A stretch of DNA of 64,000 bases from Amyelois transitella. Its lineage: Eukaryota; Arthropoda; Insecta; Lepidoptera; Pyralidae. Below are positions 10,001 to 23,883 of the stretch, one piece after another; position 1 is the stretch's first letter; each line of letters opens with the position of its first letter. The position numbers and the translations under genes were made by a program. The notes beneath the pieces are model-generated. The model did no database searches. It saw only the letters and a program-made list of their open reading frames with translations, and was not told the DNA's origin. The stretch is taken from assembly GCF_032362555.1 (NCBI RefSeq), contig NC_083509.1, positions 5,851,001-5,915,000 of the forward strand. The letters are read 5' to 3'.

Positions 10001-12509
10001 GCATTATTAATATAAAAATCTAAGTACAATTCTCTTCATACATATGCGCATACTTATTATTAATATTCATACTTCATAATTACAGAGGCAACATTATCAC
10101 AAAGACTGAAAGGCCACATTCAGGTTTATGGCTTAAAGCTGAACTTGAGATTCAAATAGTAACAGGTTCCTAGTATATTGCCTTAAAATAATCCCTCGTT
10201 TACTAGCCTATTCCTAAGACAACTTCTACGACTTCCATGGGAGAGAGATGAGTGGTTCTATTCTAAAGTGCCGGGCGCCACACCCATGATTGAAAATTCT
10301 CTTCCTGTAAACGTATATCTTTCTGGCGAAATGCAGTGATAGTTACTAGCGACCTGTCACTTTTTAAATCTGAATTCCATTATTTGAGCTATACAGTTGA
10401 ACGTGACGTTTCAGTTTTTTCAAGGTTGATGGGTATGTCTACCCCGTAAGTGATAAAGATATATACGTGAGCTGCATTCTTATTCAACCATAATAGCTGT
10501 TTTTGTAGAAAGCATAAACTGGCTGAACCATGGGTCCAAAGTTAATGTTATAAGATGCTAACACGTCGAAATTTCGTTCAGTGCCTAACTTTGATTTAAA
10601 GATACGATTTCTTTACTTTATAAAGATTTTTACTTTAAGAAACCTAGATGCAAATTTTTCATAATGTGTTTTCTGTTGTTGTTGACACAAGAATTCCGCG
10701 TAAGTACCTATCACGACGTACTTGGCATTTATCCAAATAACTTTCGTGTTCTTGGAAATTACATACAGAATAGAATACCCTGTATTGTACATATATACGT
10801 ACGTACATATTTTGATTGCCAATATTAACCTTGCTATAAAAGTGACTGATAACAAAATTTTGGAACATTTTTGTGTGAAATATGTGCAACCTTTTCAAAA
10901 TATAAAACGGATAAAAAACGACGCTAAGAAGTTTGACGTGTTTATCTAGGGCATCGTAGTCTCCTGAACGGCTAAACCGATTTCAATTGTTTGTAAAGAT
11001 AATTATTCGGGAGTGTAAAACTCTTTGATGGAAATCAGTCCAAGATGGCCGCCCAACCCAATGTCGAATTATATTTCAAGTATTTTACTATGTACTCAAA
11101 TCCTATTATTTGATAATAGGATTTGAGTACATAGTAAAATACTATTAATTATGGCAAAGTTGGAAAAGGTTGTTTTAAATATCTTCTTTCTGCATTTTAG
11201 TTTAATAATTATTCAAATAAGTCAGTTTTAGGCAGAAAATTAAAAACAATGTGAAGAAAATGGTTCCCATGATTTTAAAATAATTTATATTTTTTAGGTC
11301 TTAGGACTTGAAGAGCCTGCAGTTACCAATGCTATACGAGCTTGTTGTGCATTTTTGAATAAATGTCTGGAGTTGCAACAAGTTATTGATGTTTCCATGA
11401 GAAATTACAAGGCATTTTTCAGATGGCTGTATGTTATGATAATCAGATTGCTGAACGAACCTACACCCAGTGAAATAGTCAAGATGACCCAACAAGAATT
11501 AACACACATTGCGGAATTTTTATATAATTTCGATAATGTTCAAGTAGAGAGTACAGAAAATGTGTCGGAAAAACCAGTAAAATTCAATTTAGAAAGGCTT
11601 GGTCAATACTTACAAGATCAAGATTTGACTATACTCCCTGATGACGAAGACAATCCTTGGCACAAGTTCCTGAAGGACAACTCATGTTTGATCAAAGATA
11701 ATGATACAATATTTTCTATGGAAGAATTCAGAAAGTTTTCACTAGTTCAGCAACAGAAATATCTAAAAAATGCAATTGATAAAGTATTTGATGTTTCAGA
11801 TAAAACAGATATTGTGAAACATTTTTCTGTTTTGTACAACATTAAATGTTATGAAGGTCTGACAGGGTTAAATTCAGATACTCATTTGCGATTCTCACAA
11901 TTATATGATGCAAGTCAACAAAGGTTCATGGTAGCATTAGTAAATATAGGGGCAGATAAAATATGCTTTATGTCAACTAGTGTTAAGAATAAAACTTGCA
12001 GTGCAACTGCTTCTAAATTTTGCATTGGTTCCATTCTTATTGGAGATAAAGATTTGCCAGATGACACTCTTCTCAAAGTCATGGACTTACAGTATTATTC
12101 TTCTGAATTTTTGTCTGTGATTGTGCAACATACATCAAATGAAGAAAACACTGTATTTATTCAAGTTCCGTTGAATATTATTCTGGAACATTCTACTGAA
12201 TTTAATATTAAGTCCAAATCATGTGTGTTTGGTGAAAAAATATCAAATAAGGATATTGCATCTTTCCTAGACCAAGGCGTTTACAAAGTAATTGATAAGC
12301 TGGATGGATGTCGCATAGCCGTGTCAGGATGTAGAAAAGTTTCTGTGGTTTTGTCAAAAAGCTGCAGGAAATTGAAGGTATTTGAGATGGAAATAGATGG
12401 TGAAGATGAGGAAGACGAAACTCTTGATATCACCCCACAGTCACATGTTACAAACAGAAGCAACGCTAGCCACGGGACTCCTGATCAGTCTACTGATATT
12501 ACATTTTGA
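7051..12509 (+). CDS. ANAPC4: Anaphase-promoting complex subunit 4
   Basis: Six exons join in phase: 7051-7159, 7249-7352, 7765-7953, 8482-9025, 9781-9980 and 11298-12509, giving 785 residues (human APC4 is about 808). The N-terminus shows the APC4 WD40 repeats: VDLMVWSNRLDLLALSN, VHRLQWQKVWNLAPP, MAWRPDGKVLAIGYSSGNVF. The middle holds the long helical APC4 domain, with VPSDELELFLLRELTAK and SMRNYKAFFRWLYVMIIRLL. The C-terminus is acidic (DGEDEEDETLD). APC4 is a scaffold subunit of the APC/C ubiquitin ligase, joining the TPR arm to the catalytic platform in mitosis. ATG 7051 and ATG 7066 are in frame; the second (MRQVRESHF) better matches relatives. AATAAA at 12526 lies just after the stop. 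The long introns carry short-repeat copies and a perfect hairpin. Confidence 0.93.
9112..9346 (+). repeat. Short RTE-related repeat in ANAPC4 intron 4
   Basis: A degenerate full-length copy: head GGTTCCCCGCACCAAGAGAA, then GACTTTCCCAAGGATTTTGT, middle GGGCTGCCAAACTGTCACTA, tail GTCTCTGTCTACCCCGCAAG and an ATGTATATAT end. It lies wholly in an intron. Confidence 0.7.
10070..10470. repeat. Inverted pair of short RTE-related repeats, ANAPC4 intron 5
   Basis: A minus-orientation copy (about 10070-10285, ending at the plus strand in GTGCCGGGCGCCACACC) is followed by a plus-orientation partial copy (about 10340-10470: GACCTGTCACTTTTTAAATC to TGTCTACCCCGTAAGTGATA). The two face each other and could fold as an intronic stem. 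Confidence 0.6.
10945..11078 (+). repeat. Diverged interspersed repeat fragment
   Basis: The text GCATCGTAGTCTCCTGAACG, then GGCTAAACCGATTTCAATTG and AAGATGGCCGCCCAACCCAA, has the look of a dispersed lepidopteran repeat. It directly abuts the perfect hairpin at 11079-11143 and may be one unit with it. The family is not known to me. Confidence 0.4.
11079..11143. repeat. Perfect 31-bp inverted repeat with 3-base loop
   Basis: Arm 11079-11109 (AGTATTTTACTATGTACTCA...) is the exact reverse complement of 11113-11143, with TTG between. It lies in ANAPC4 intron 5. Transcribed, it would fold into a 31-bp perfect stem. It could be the inner end of a small palindromic transposon, a recent fold-back rearrangement, or a small-RNA precursor; the sequence alone does not decide. 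Confidence 0.9.
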
Positions 12510-12722
12510 TTTTAATGTAAAAAAAAATAAAATAAAAAAATTACCATATTCTTATCATTTTAAACTCAATTTTTTAACAAGAAATGCTATGTACAATTTC
12601 TCTTATAACTCTAAAAATAGTCACGAATTCTACAACAGTCATTATAAATATCAAAAGCTAATAATTATCTTTTGTTCTATCTTCTAATAGTAATAGAATA
12701 TATATACTACATTTTTAGCTTT

Positions 12723-13919
12723 CTAGATTAAACTTCCTTGAGGTGTCTTTATTTGAATATTTTCAAACACAGAGTTGAAATCTGTATCTAATCCCTGGTT
12801 ATCTATTCCATAAAGAAGATGGTCTGATGATGGAATTCTGCTGGGCCCTGCCACTGGTTGTGCAATGGTAGTTGTAGTACGGTTGTAAATTTCTTCACCA
12901 TCACCATCCTCTTCATCATCATCTACTGAAATAGAAATTTTTAATAAATCAATATAAGACAATCTCATTAATCTCATCTCTCAACAAGTAGAGATTGTTG
13001 TCTATAGTCATAAGTTCCACCTATATTCTATGTATATATACAGTTATATACATTAGTTAGTCCTACAGATAAACTGGAAGACAATGCATACCTAGCAATT
13101 TTATGGATTTGGTTTTAAAATTTCAGGATTAATGTATACCTGTGCAATTATTTATCAGTGCAGAATTATCATATGAGCGAGGTTAAACATTTTTTCACCC
13201 TGTAAATTCTAAGTTAAATAATCTAATAGTTTAGAAAAATCCAATTTTTATTGCCATACAAGTGATAATTAAAAGTAAAATGAAAAAATTGAATACACTA
13301 CCAGGCACAATTGCTCTGCCATCATATTTGCTCCGCTCTTTTCTTAAACGGAAGAATATAACGGCACATGCAATGATTATTATGATTGAGAGAACTATGG
13401 CCACCAGCTTAACAGAGTCCATTGCAGTGAATCCAGAACCATTGACCAACATTTCAACTTGTCCAATTGTGACTCCATCATTTTTTATATTTTTGGAGAA
13501 ACATTGGTAAAAACCAGCTTCAGCAGGTGTGACTGCCTGAAAGTAGACATAATGATATTAAAATTACTGTAACTATCTAAATGAACCCATTGTGCATCAC
13601 AATATCAACAAACATTAGTCTATCTATTCCCAAAATATCTCTACAAGGTTAACTTTGTTTCATTCTATCAAATATAAATAAGGTCTTTATTATAAAAAAT
13701 GTAACCAGACTTACATGAATTTTCAAGTTCCCAGATAGCACTTCATATTTATATTTATTTCTATCATATTCATAGTCATTGCTGGGCCCTATCACTTTTT
13801 TATCACCTAAGACCCAGAACATGAAATTGTGGTTGTAATCATTGCTAACACATTGCAAGGTTGCTGTATCACCCGCTGACACTTTCATAACTCCAGTATT
13901 TTTTACACTGTCTATCAGG
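12723..13919 (-). CDS. Single-pass membrane protein with one Ig domain (5' end unresolved)
   Basis: Three minus-strand exons join in phase: the first ending at 13715, then 13536-13302 and 12925-12723. They encode an Ig fold (SAGDTATLQCVSNDYNHNFM, then AVTPAEAGFYQCFSKN: both Cys, the Trp strand and the D-x-G-x-Y-x-C-like strand). Next come a possible glycosylation site (NGSG), a membrane helix (VKLVAIVLSIIIIIACAVIFF), a basic stop-transfer (RLRKERSKY) and an acidic tail (VDDDEEDGDGEEIYN). The C-terminus GSLI fits a class I PDZ-binding end. No signal peptide is seen. A pyrimidine-rich tract ending CCCCTGATAG at 13920 looks like a splice acceptor, so a signal exon probably lies further upstream. 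The alternative start is the ATG within that tract (MPLLPLIDSVKNTG). A cell-adhesion or receptor role is inferred from architecture only. The gene converges on ANAPC4. Confidence 0.75.
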
Positions 13920-13975
13920 GGCAAAAGGGGCATTTTCAGCACCAAATGTGTTATATCATACAGTTTACAGCTCAC

Positions 13976-14116
13976 TGACTGAAGTTTTTGACATGTGCAA
14001 ACACAGCCGTGTCAATGAACATGTGCCAAGTTTATTATTATCTACAAAACTAAAGTCAGGTGTTTTTTAATATAGTTCATGTCACCCACACAGTCATATT
14101 ATATTAATACCACTTT
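13976..14116. other. Short gap between Ig gene and TMEM60
   Basis: No convincing signal-peptide exon could be read here on the minus strand. Candidate ATGs run into stops after 6, 12 and 16 codons. Confidence 0.5.
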
Positions 14117-14524
14117 TTAGTATCGGCTACTTCCACTGGAATGTTTTATAAGGTGCATAAAAACTTCAACAGATAACACGGGTAGTAACATCCATATAGG
14201 TGTCATTACAACATAAATAGGCAGATTTACTTTTGTATATTCCAATTTGATGCAAATAATGATCTGAGCAGCCATTTTCAATCCAATTGCTGCTATATAC
14301 CAAACATTTTTGTTTATTGTACCTCTAAACCTTTCTATACCATTTCTGCAATGGGATATCATGTGGAACAGCACATATATCAATAGTATACCATCATAAA
14401 CCCACATAGGTATGAACACGATAAACCAGTTCCAATGAGTTCTGGACTCCAATCTTAAACATAGTAATATAAGGAATACTAAAAAAATAAACCACGTAAA
14501 CAGAGCCCGATGAAGTATTGCCAT
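14117..14524 (-). CDS. TMEM60: Transmembrane protein 60
   Basis: A single-exon ORF of 135 residues, the size expected (human TMEM60 is 133). It starts MAILHRALFTWFIFLVFLIL and has about four hydrophobic segments: near residues 7-24, 32-55, 73-91 and 99-122. The family signature NWFIVFIPMWVYDGILLIYV (human: NWFLIFIPVWIFD...) is clear, as are KNVWYIAAIGLKMAAQ and the C-terminal PIWMLLPVLSVE. TMEM60 is a small conserved multi-pass membrane protein of unknown molecular function. It lies immediately upstream of the Ig-domain gene on the same strand and back-to-back with ALG8 across about 1.3 kb. No introns and no lesions. Confidence 0.92.
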   Translation of the reverse strand: MAILHRALFTWFIFLVFLILLCLRLESRTHWNWFIVFIPMWVYDGILLIYVLFHMISHCRNGIERFRGTINKNVWYIAAIGLKMAAQIIICIKLEYTKVNLPIYVVMTPIWMLLPVLSVEVFMHLIKHSSGSSRY

Positions 14525-15313
14525 GTTGATGCTAGCAATTTAATAGACAGAACTTATTATTAATCGCACAACAAGACCGAATAGAGGCGTTATTTATAAA
14601 CCATTTAACTGTTTGGTTTGTTATTTGTTTGTGTACGATTTAAAATCATGAAACAATAATTCCAATAATTTTCACGTAAGTGACAATGTCAATTACATAT
14701 GTCAACTTCACACTGAAGTACCTAGCTAGCGAATTATACCACGGAACCAATTATCAATTGAATGGACTTGTATATGCACATTTAGTTCATATACAAAGTA
14801 TCTGCCGCTAAAGTCACACGAAAACATTTTATAGATGGTAAGATAAGACATAACCAATTAGAATAGTCCAGTTTCTCGGAAGCACATAATACCATAAACT
14901 AGCTTCTGTGAAGTAATCATTGCATAGATAGGTGTTGTGACCGATTCGACTTTAGTCACGTGTGGTGACATCTATACGCCACAAGTCACAAAATAAAAAA
15001 TAAAATCATTCGACGCTATTAGCTATTACACACGTTCAATCCAGTCTATCCGAGTCGGTCAGATTTAGGTCGGACGAAGTTGGCAGCATGCTGTATGAGC
15101 CCTAAGGCTCGGAAGACTTAACGTTGAACATTGGCCACGCCCCCATTATCCGATCCGATCTTGTTTATTTATTTAGGTTTAACAAAAAATTATAATTTAA
15201 ATGAACTCAAATTAAAACTAAAGCTAAAACAACTAATAAAAAAGAAAGAAAAAAAAAAATGTCTATCAGCTTTTCGACAATTTTTTACCCCAAAAGGTTC
15301 AAACATATAATTA
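14525..15313. promoter_or_regulatory. Divergent intergenic region TMEM60 / ALG8, proximal part
   Basis: No gene is seen. It should hold the TMEM60 promoter. A GC-richer patch around 15040-15160 (AGTCGGTCAGATTTAGGTCG ... GGCCACGCCCCCATTATCCG) is compatible with regulatory sequence; no specific site can be named. Confidence 0.35.
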
Positions 15314-15490
15314 CTAGCTGTTGCCCGCGACTTCGTCCGCATAAATTTCGAGTTGACCAATTTTGATGAAATAAACTTTAAATGTTTTTCTGAGTAAAAA
15401 CAAAGCAATTGGTGATAGTTTAAAGTAAATCGGTTCAGTATTTTTGGAGATAAGCGTGATCAAACATACAGACAGTCAGACAAAAAAAAT
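15314..15490 (-). repeat. CTAG-T-ended repeat, uninterrupted copy
   Basis: It begins ACTAGCTGTTGCCCGCGACTTCGTCCGC on the plus strand, so the CTAG end points left. It reads through to GGAGATAAGCGTGATCAAAC. It contains the intact sequence GATCACGCTTATCTCC (in reverse) that the Harbinger insertion interrupts at 1244/6415. Confidence 0.7.
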
Positions 15491-15665
15491 AATTGAGGTT
15501 TTCTGCCTCATTTGCAGCAGCACCGGCTTTAGATTTGGTAACCTGAAGATGAGACGGCGCAAGTGTGTCAACACCAGTAGTATCCTACACCAAAGGCCGC
15601 CCCAATCTCCAGGGTACCAAAGGCATACCTTCCGGTCTCTTGCCATCATCCTGAGATCATATATA
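15491..15665 (-). mobile_element. Retroelement-derived coding fragment, broken
   Basis: On the minus strand the translation includes PEGMPLVPWRLGRPLV and DTTGVDTLAPSHLQVTKSKA followed by GAAANEAEN. This resembles the tail segment of reverse-transcriptase-bearing elements common in arthropod genomes. It is a short broken fossil next to the CTAG-T repeat. The family was not resolved. Confidence 0.45.
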
Positions 15666-15857
15666 GAGTAACGATATATCCAATATCAATGTCACATTGA
15701 CAAGTTGAATTGTCATTGTCAAACATGTTTTTATCGTTTTTTTTTGTTGTTACCGGTGAAGAAATTTATAATAATATGTACTTAAAATACCAAATTCATT
15801 TACAGTACATAAATTAATTTATCCTGCTTTTAAAATTGACATAGATAAGTTGCAATT

Positions 15858-20188
<4,331 letters not shown>

Positions 20189-20394
20189 AATTATTTATTG
20201 ATAATGATGTCGATCGTTTTATTCTTAATTTATTTATTTATATTCGGTTTCAAAAGTTTAATTCGAAATTCAAAAACATATACCTACTTATTATAATTTT
20301 TAGAGACATTCATTTTAATACAGAACAAATACAGCAGTTACCTGAACAACTTTTATTTGGAAAAAGACGAAAACCAATAATTAAAATCAATGAA
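20189..20394. other. ALG8 3' flank
   Basis: AT-rich 3' untranslated and flanking sequence. ATCAATGAA at 20386-20394 may be the left target duplication of the LINE that follows. Confidence 0.45.
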
Positions 20395-23300
20395 TGAAAT
20401 GAATTGAAGTGAAAATCATAAGAAACATGCTATAAAAGGCATACATTTCGTTTATACTCACCGTGCCGTGTGGTTCCCGGCACCATTACAAAAGAATAGG
20501 ACCACTCCATCTCTTTCCCACGGATGTCGTAAGAGCCGACTAAGGGATAGACTTGGGATTCCTCTTTAATGTAAATCCCTGCCAATCTAAGGTCTGCCGC
20601 GCCGATGGATGCATGGCTAGGGGCGAGCCTAGTCTCGAGCGTGCCACTTCCGCCATGGGGTTGGGCGACCCCCAGGTAATGGCTAGCCTTACCCTGGCAT
20701 GCGGGGCTCTGCTGGGGCGGACAAAATTTTTCCCTAGCGTCTCGTGGGAATCGCATGGATGCAAATTTTTTGAAAGAGCACCTAGATGGCGGCGATGGTG
20801 TCCGCACCCCATCACGTCTCGTTCCCGGCGGGAGCGGTATGCGGTCTGCTGAAAGCCGCTTTGCGACGATGAATGTAAGAGGAGGAATGAAGGATAAGAT
20901 TGAGGAAGTATGCCAGATGATGGATGAAAGACGTTTGGATGTGTTGTGCGTGAATGAAACGAAGCGGAAAGGATGCGACGCGACGCAGCACGGCCCTTAC
21001 ACGGCGTATTGGTCTGGAATTTCCAGTACCAGCCGAGGCTGTCAAGGGGTCGGTCTAATTCTTTCTGCACGAATGGCTGAGTGCGTGAATGAGTATGAGT
21101 GTGTCAGCCCTCGTCTTCTATGGATTAGGCTGAAAGTTGGAATCACTCGGATCTTCGTTCTAGGTGTTTATGCACCTTGGGATGTGGGTTCGAGGGGTAC
21201 AACATCAGCAAAAAGCGAAAACGAGGAGTTCTGGAATAGTGTAAGAGAAGTATTGAAAGTTACCAAGCCAAATGAGAAGATTATTATGTTAGGTGATTTT
21301 AATGGATGGGTGGGTGTAAAGCGTGATGGATATGAAAAGGTGCTTGGTGCGTTTGGTGACGAAAAGGTGAATGATAATGGAAGAAGTGTATTAGAAATTT
21401 GTCTAGAGTGGGATCTTTTTGTGTCGAACTCAATGTTTCAACATAAAGAGATCCACACCTACACAAGAGTGGAAGGTATTTTAAAAAGTATGATAGACTT
21501 TGTGATTGTAGATGAAAGATTGAAGAACAAAGTGCTGGATACCCGTGCATATCGCGGTGCTGGCATTGACTCGGACCATTTACTGGTGATATCCCGGATA
21601 AGGGGTATCTTCAATCGCTGGCGGCACAGGGTAAGGGAGCAAACCAGCGCTTTGGAAAGAGTAAAAGTAGAAAATTTGCAAGATATGGATGTAGGTAAGA
21701 AGTATATTAATAGACTGAAGGATGAATTTGAAGATTTAGAGGAAATGAGCGATATTGAAGATGGATGGAAGGAATTTAAAGAAAGAATTGTGAAAGTAGC
21801 TGTTGAAGTGTGTGGTGTAAGTAGAAGAAGGAAAGGAAAAAATCACAAAAATGCGTGGATGAGTAAAGATGTGCAAGAACTTGTGCGATTAAAGAAGAAA
21901 GCATGGCTGGATTTGTTAGCAGCAAAAGCTAACTTAAGAATGCAAGAGGTTATAGATGAAGATGTGAATGAAGCACGTAAGGAATATAAGAAAATGAAAG
22001 ATTTGGTTAAGAAAGCTGTGATTAGAAAGAAAGAAGAGTATAAAGAGGATTTTGATAAAAGGCTATCAGAAGACTTTCAGTCAAATCTGAAAGTATTCTG
22101 GAAATCCGTAAGGTCAGCCCGAGGAAATACTATAACCAGAGAGCTGACTAGGATCAGATGCCAGGATGGTAGCGTTGTGAAAGGAGAAGAATGTGTACTA
22201 AAGATATGGAAGGACTATTTTGAAAGTTTATTTGAAAAAAAGGAAGGAAATAAGAAAGATTTCTGCTATAGCGAAGAAAAAGAGAATGAGATGGAAGGCG
22301 AAATTGAAATGTTCGAAATTGTGGAAGCACTTAAGAGTATGAAAGCGGGAAAGGCTGCTGGGTGTGATAGAGTGTCGGTCGAGATGCTTAAAGCAGGAAA
22401 AGGCGTAGTAGCTAGTCAGTTGTACTGCCTTTTCAATTTGTGTTGGAGAAGCGGCCGAGTACCAAAAGATTGGTGTAAGGCTGTTATCGTGCCACTTTAC
22501 AAAGGAAAAGGGTCACAGCTGGACTGCAAAAATTATCGTGGTATAAGCCTGCTTAGCGTCGTCGGCAAATTGTATGCTAAGGTATTGATTAATAGAGTCA
22601 GGAATGAAACTGATGACAAAATATGGGATGCTCAAGCGGGATTTCGAAAGGGAATGGGATGTACTGATCAGGTCTTTTCCTTGCGGTGCATAGCCGAAAA
22701 GTTTTTGGCCAAGAGTCAAAAAGTCTATTGCACATTCGTAGATCTGGAAAAGGCCTATGACAGAGTTGAGAGGAATGAATTGTGGTCAGCACTTTCTATG
22801 CATGGGGTGAGCAGTCTCTTAATACGAGCACTGAAATCCTTATATGAGGATTCGAGTGCTTGTGTCAGGATAAACGGAGCGCACACTGAGTGGTTTAAGA
22901 TTGAGAAAGGCGTTAGGCAAGGATGTGTTGCGTCACCGTGGCTGTTCAACCTATTTATGGATAGCTGTTTGACAGATTTGAAAGAGTCTAAAAGTGGATT
23001 AAGGATGAATGAGTTACTCGTCAAATGTCTGCTCTATGCCGACGATCAGGTTATACTGGCGTCATCAGCGGAGGAGTTACAGGAGATGGTAAACTGTATG
23101 CATGAAGCTTTAAAAGAGAAAGGAATGAAAGTGAACGTAAGTAAAACTAAAACACTGGTTTTTGAAATGGAGAAAGAAATGACAGCATGTAATATTTTGA
23201 TTGGAGGAGAAAAAGTGGAGCAAGTGAAAGAGTTTGTATATCTAGGATCAAAGTTTACATCAGATGGCAAGTATGATAGTGATATTGAAAGGAGAGTGAA

Positions 23301-23883
23301 CGCGGGGAACATGGTGAATGGAGCTTTGCATGCCTTTATGAGCAGTCAGAAACTATCCAAAAAGGCTCGACTGGCTGTGCACAGGGGCGTGTTGGTCCCG
23401 ACATTAATGTATGGGAGTGAAAGTTGGGTATGGCAAAAGAAGCATGAAAGCAGAATAAATGCAGTGGAAATGAGAGCGTTAAGGAGTATGATGGGTGTGA
23501 AATTGAGTGACAGGATAAGGAACAGCGTGATAAGGGAATGTTGTGATGTGAAAGAAGATGTAGTTACAGGAATAGAAAAGGGTATGTTAAGATGGTTCGG
23601 TCATGTGGAGAGGATGAATGAAAGCAGGTTGACTAAGCAGATATACAAGGAGAGTGTGGAGGGAAAGGTCGGAGTGGGAAGACCTAGACGAACGTATCTT
23701 GATCAAATTAAGGACGTCCTGGTAAAGGGTCAGGTCAAAAGTACCCGAAACCGCCGAGCTTGTATGAAGAGAGTTATGAATGTGGACGAAGCGAAAGAAG
23801 TATGCAGAGATCGTGGCAAGTGGAAAGAGGTAGTCTCTGCCTACCCCTCCGGGAAAGAGGCGTGATTGTATGTATGTATGTAT
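20395..23883 (+). mobile_element. Full-length RTE-clade LINE
   Basis: The element carries one long ORF (20755-23865) and a (TGTA)n tail at about 23866-23883. ATCAATGAA precedes it (20386-20394) and follows it (23884-23892), a plausible 9-bp target duplication; the exact 5' end is less certain. From 20465 (GTGCCGTGTGGTTCCCGGCA) for about 115 bases the leader is nearly identical to the head of the short repeat found many times in this window, and its tail is related to theirs. The ORF has no lesion, so insertion looks recent. Confidence 0.8.
20755..23865 (+). CDS. RTE-type endonuclease/reverse transcriptase
   Basis: An open frame of 1036 residues, the usual single-ORF size for RTE elements. 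An APE-like endonuclease comes first: MNVRGG near residue 39, CVNETK near 69, LGDFNGWVG near 180 and the closing SDH near 273. Then the reverse transcriptase: NYRGISLLSVVGKLYAKVL, CTFVDLEKAYDRVERNE near 660, GVRQGCVASPWLFNLFMD and the catalytic YADD near 760. The C-terminal part has the RTE-style WFGHVERMNESRLTKQIY and RPRRTYLDQI, and ends YPSGKEA. It nicks target DNA and copies its own RNA in place. Internal ATGs after 20755 could also start translation, since the first 38 residues carry no known domain. All core catalytic motifs are present, so the copy may be active. Confidence 0.93.
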   Translation: MDANFLKEHLDGGDGVRTPSRLVPGGSGMRSAESRFATMNVRGGMKDKIEEVCQMMDERRLDVLCVNETKRKGCDATQHGPYTAYWSGISSTSRGCQGVGLILSARMAECVNEYECVSPRLLWIRLKVGITRIFVLGVYAPWDVGSRGTTSAKSENEEFWNSVREVLKVTKPNEKIIMLGDFNGWVGVKRDGYEKVLGAFGDEKVNDNGRSVLEICLEWDLFVSNSMFQHKEIHTYTRVEGILKSMIDFVIVDERLKNKVLDTRAYRGAGIDSDHLLVISRIRGIFNRWRHRVREQTSALERVKVENLQDMDVGKKYINRLKDEFEDLEEMSDIEDGWKEFKERIVKVAVEVCGVSRRRKGKNHKNAWMSKDVQELVRLKKKAWLDLLAAKANLRMQEVIDEDVNEARKEYKKMKDLVKKAVIRKKEEYKEDFDKRLSEDFQSNLKVFWKSVRSARGNTITRELTRIRCQDGSVVKGEECVLKIWKDYFESLFEKKEGNKKDFCYSEEKENEMEGEIEMFEIVEALKSMKAGKAAGCDRVSVEMLKAGKGVVASQLYCLFNLCWRSGRVPKDWCKAVIVPLYKGKGSQLDCKNYRGISLLSVVGKLYAKVLINRVRNETDDKIWDAQAGFRKGMGCTDQVFSLRCIAEKFLAKSQKVYCTFVDLEKAYDRVERNELWSALSMHGVSSLLIRALKSLYEDSSACVRINGAHTEWFKIEKGVRQGCVASPWLFNLFMDSCLTDLKESKSGLRMNELLVKCLLYADDQVILASSAEELQEMVNCMHEALKEKGMKVNVSKTKTLVFEMEKEMTACNILIGGEKVEQVKEFVYLGSKFTSDGKYDSDIERRVNAGNMVNGALHAFMSSQKLSKKARLAVHRGVLVPTLMYGSESWVWQKKHESRINAVEMRALRSMMGVKLSDRIRNSVIRECCDVKEDVVTGIEKGMLRWFGHVERMNESRLTKQIYKESVEGKVGVGRPRRTYLDQIKDVLVKGQVKSTRNRRACMKRVMNVDEAKEVCRDRGKWKEVVSAYPSGKEA

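Noticed and set aside
15491-15665. 75-codon plus-strand ORF as a host gene
   Set aside because: The meaningful frame is on the minus strand and matches a mobile-element fragment.
20462-20575. Separate short-repeat insertion directly upstream of the LINE
   Set aside because: It has no tail and runs straight into the LINE leader, so I treat it as part of the LINE, though comparison with other copies is needed to be sure.
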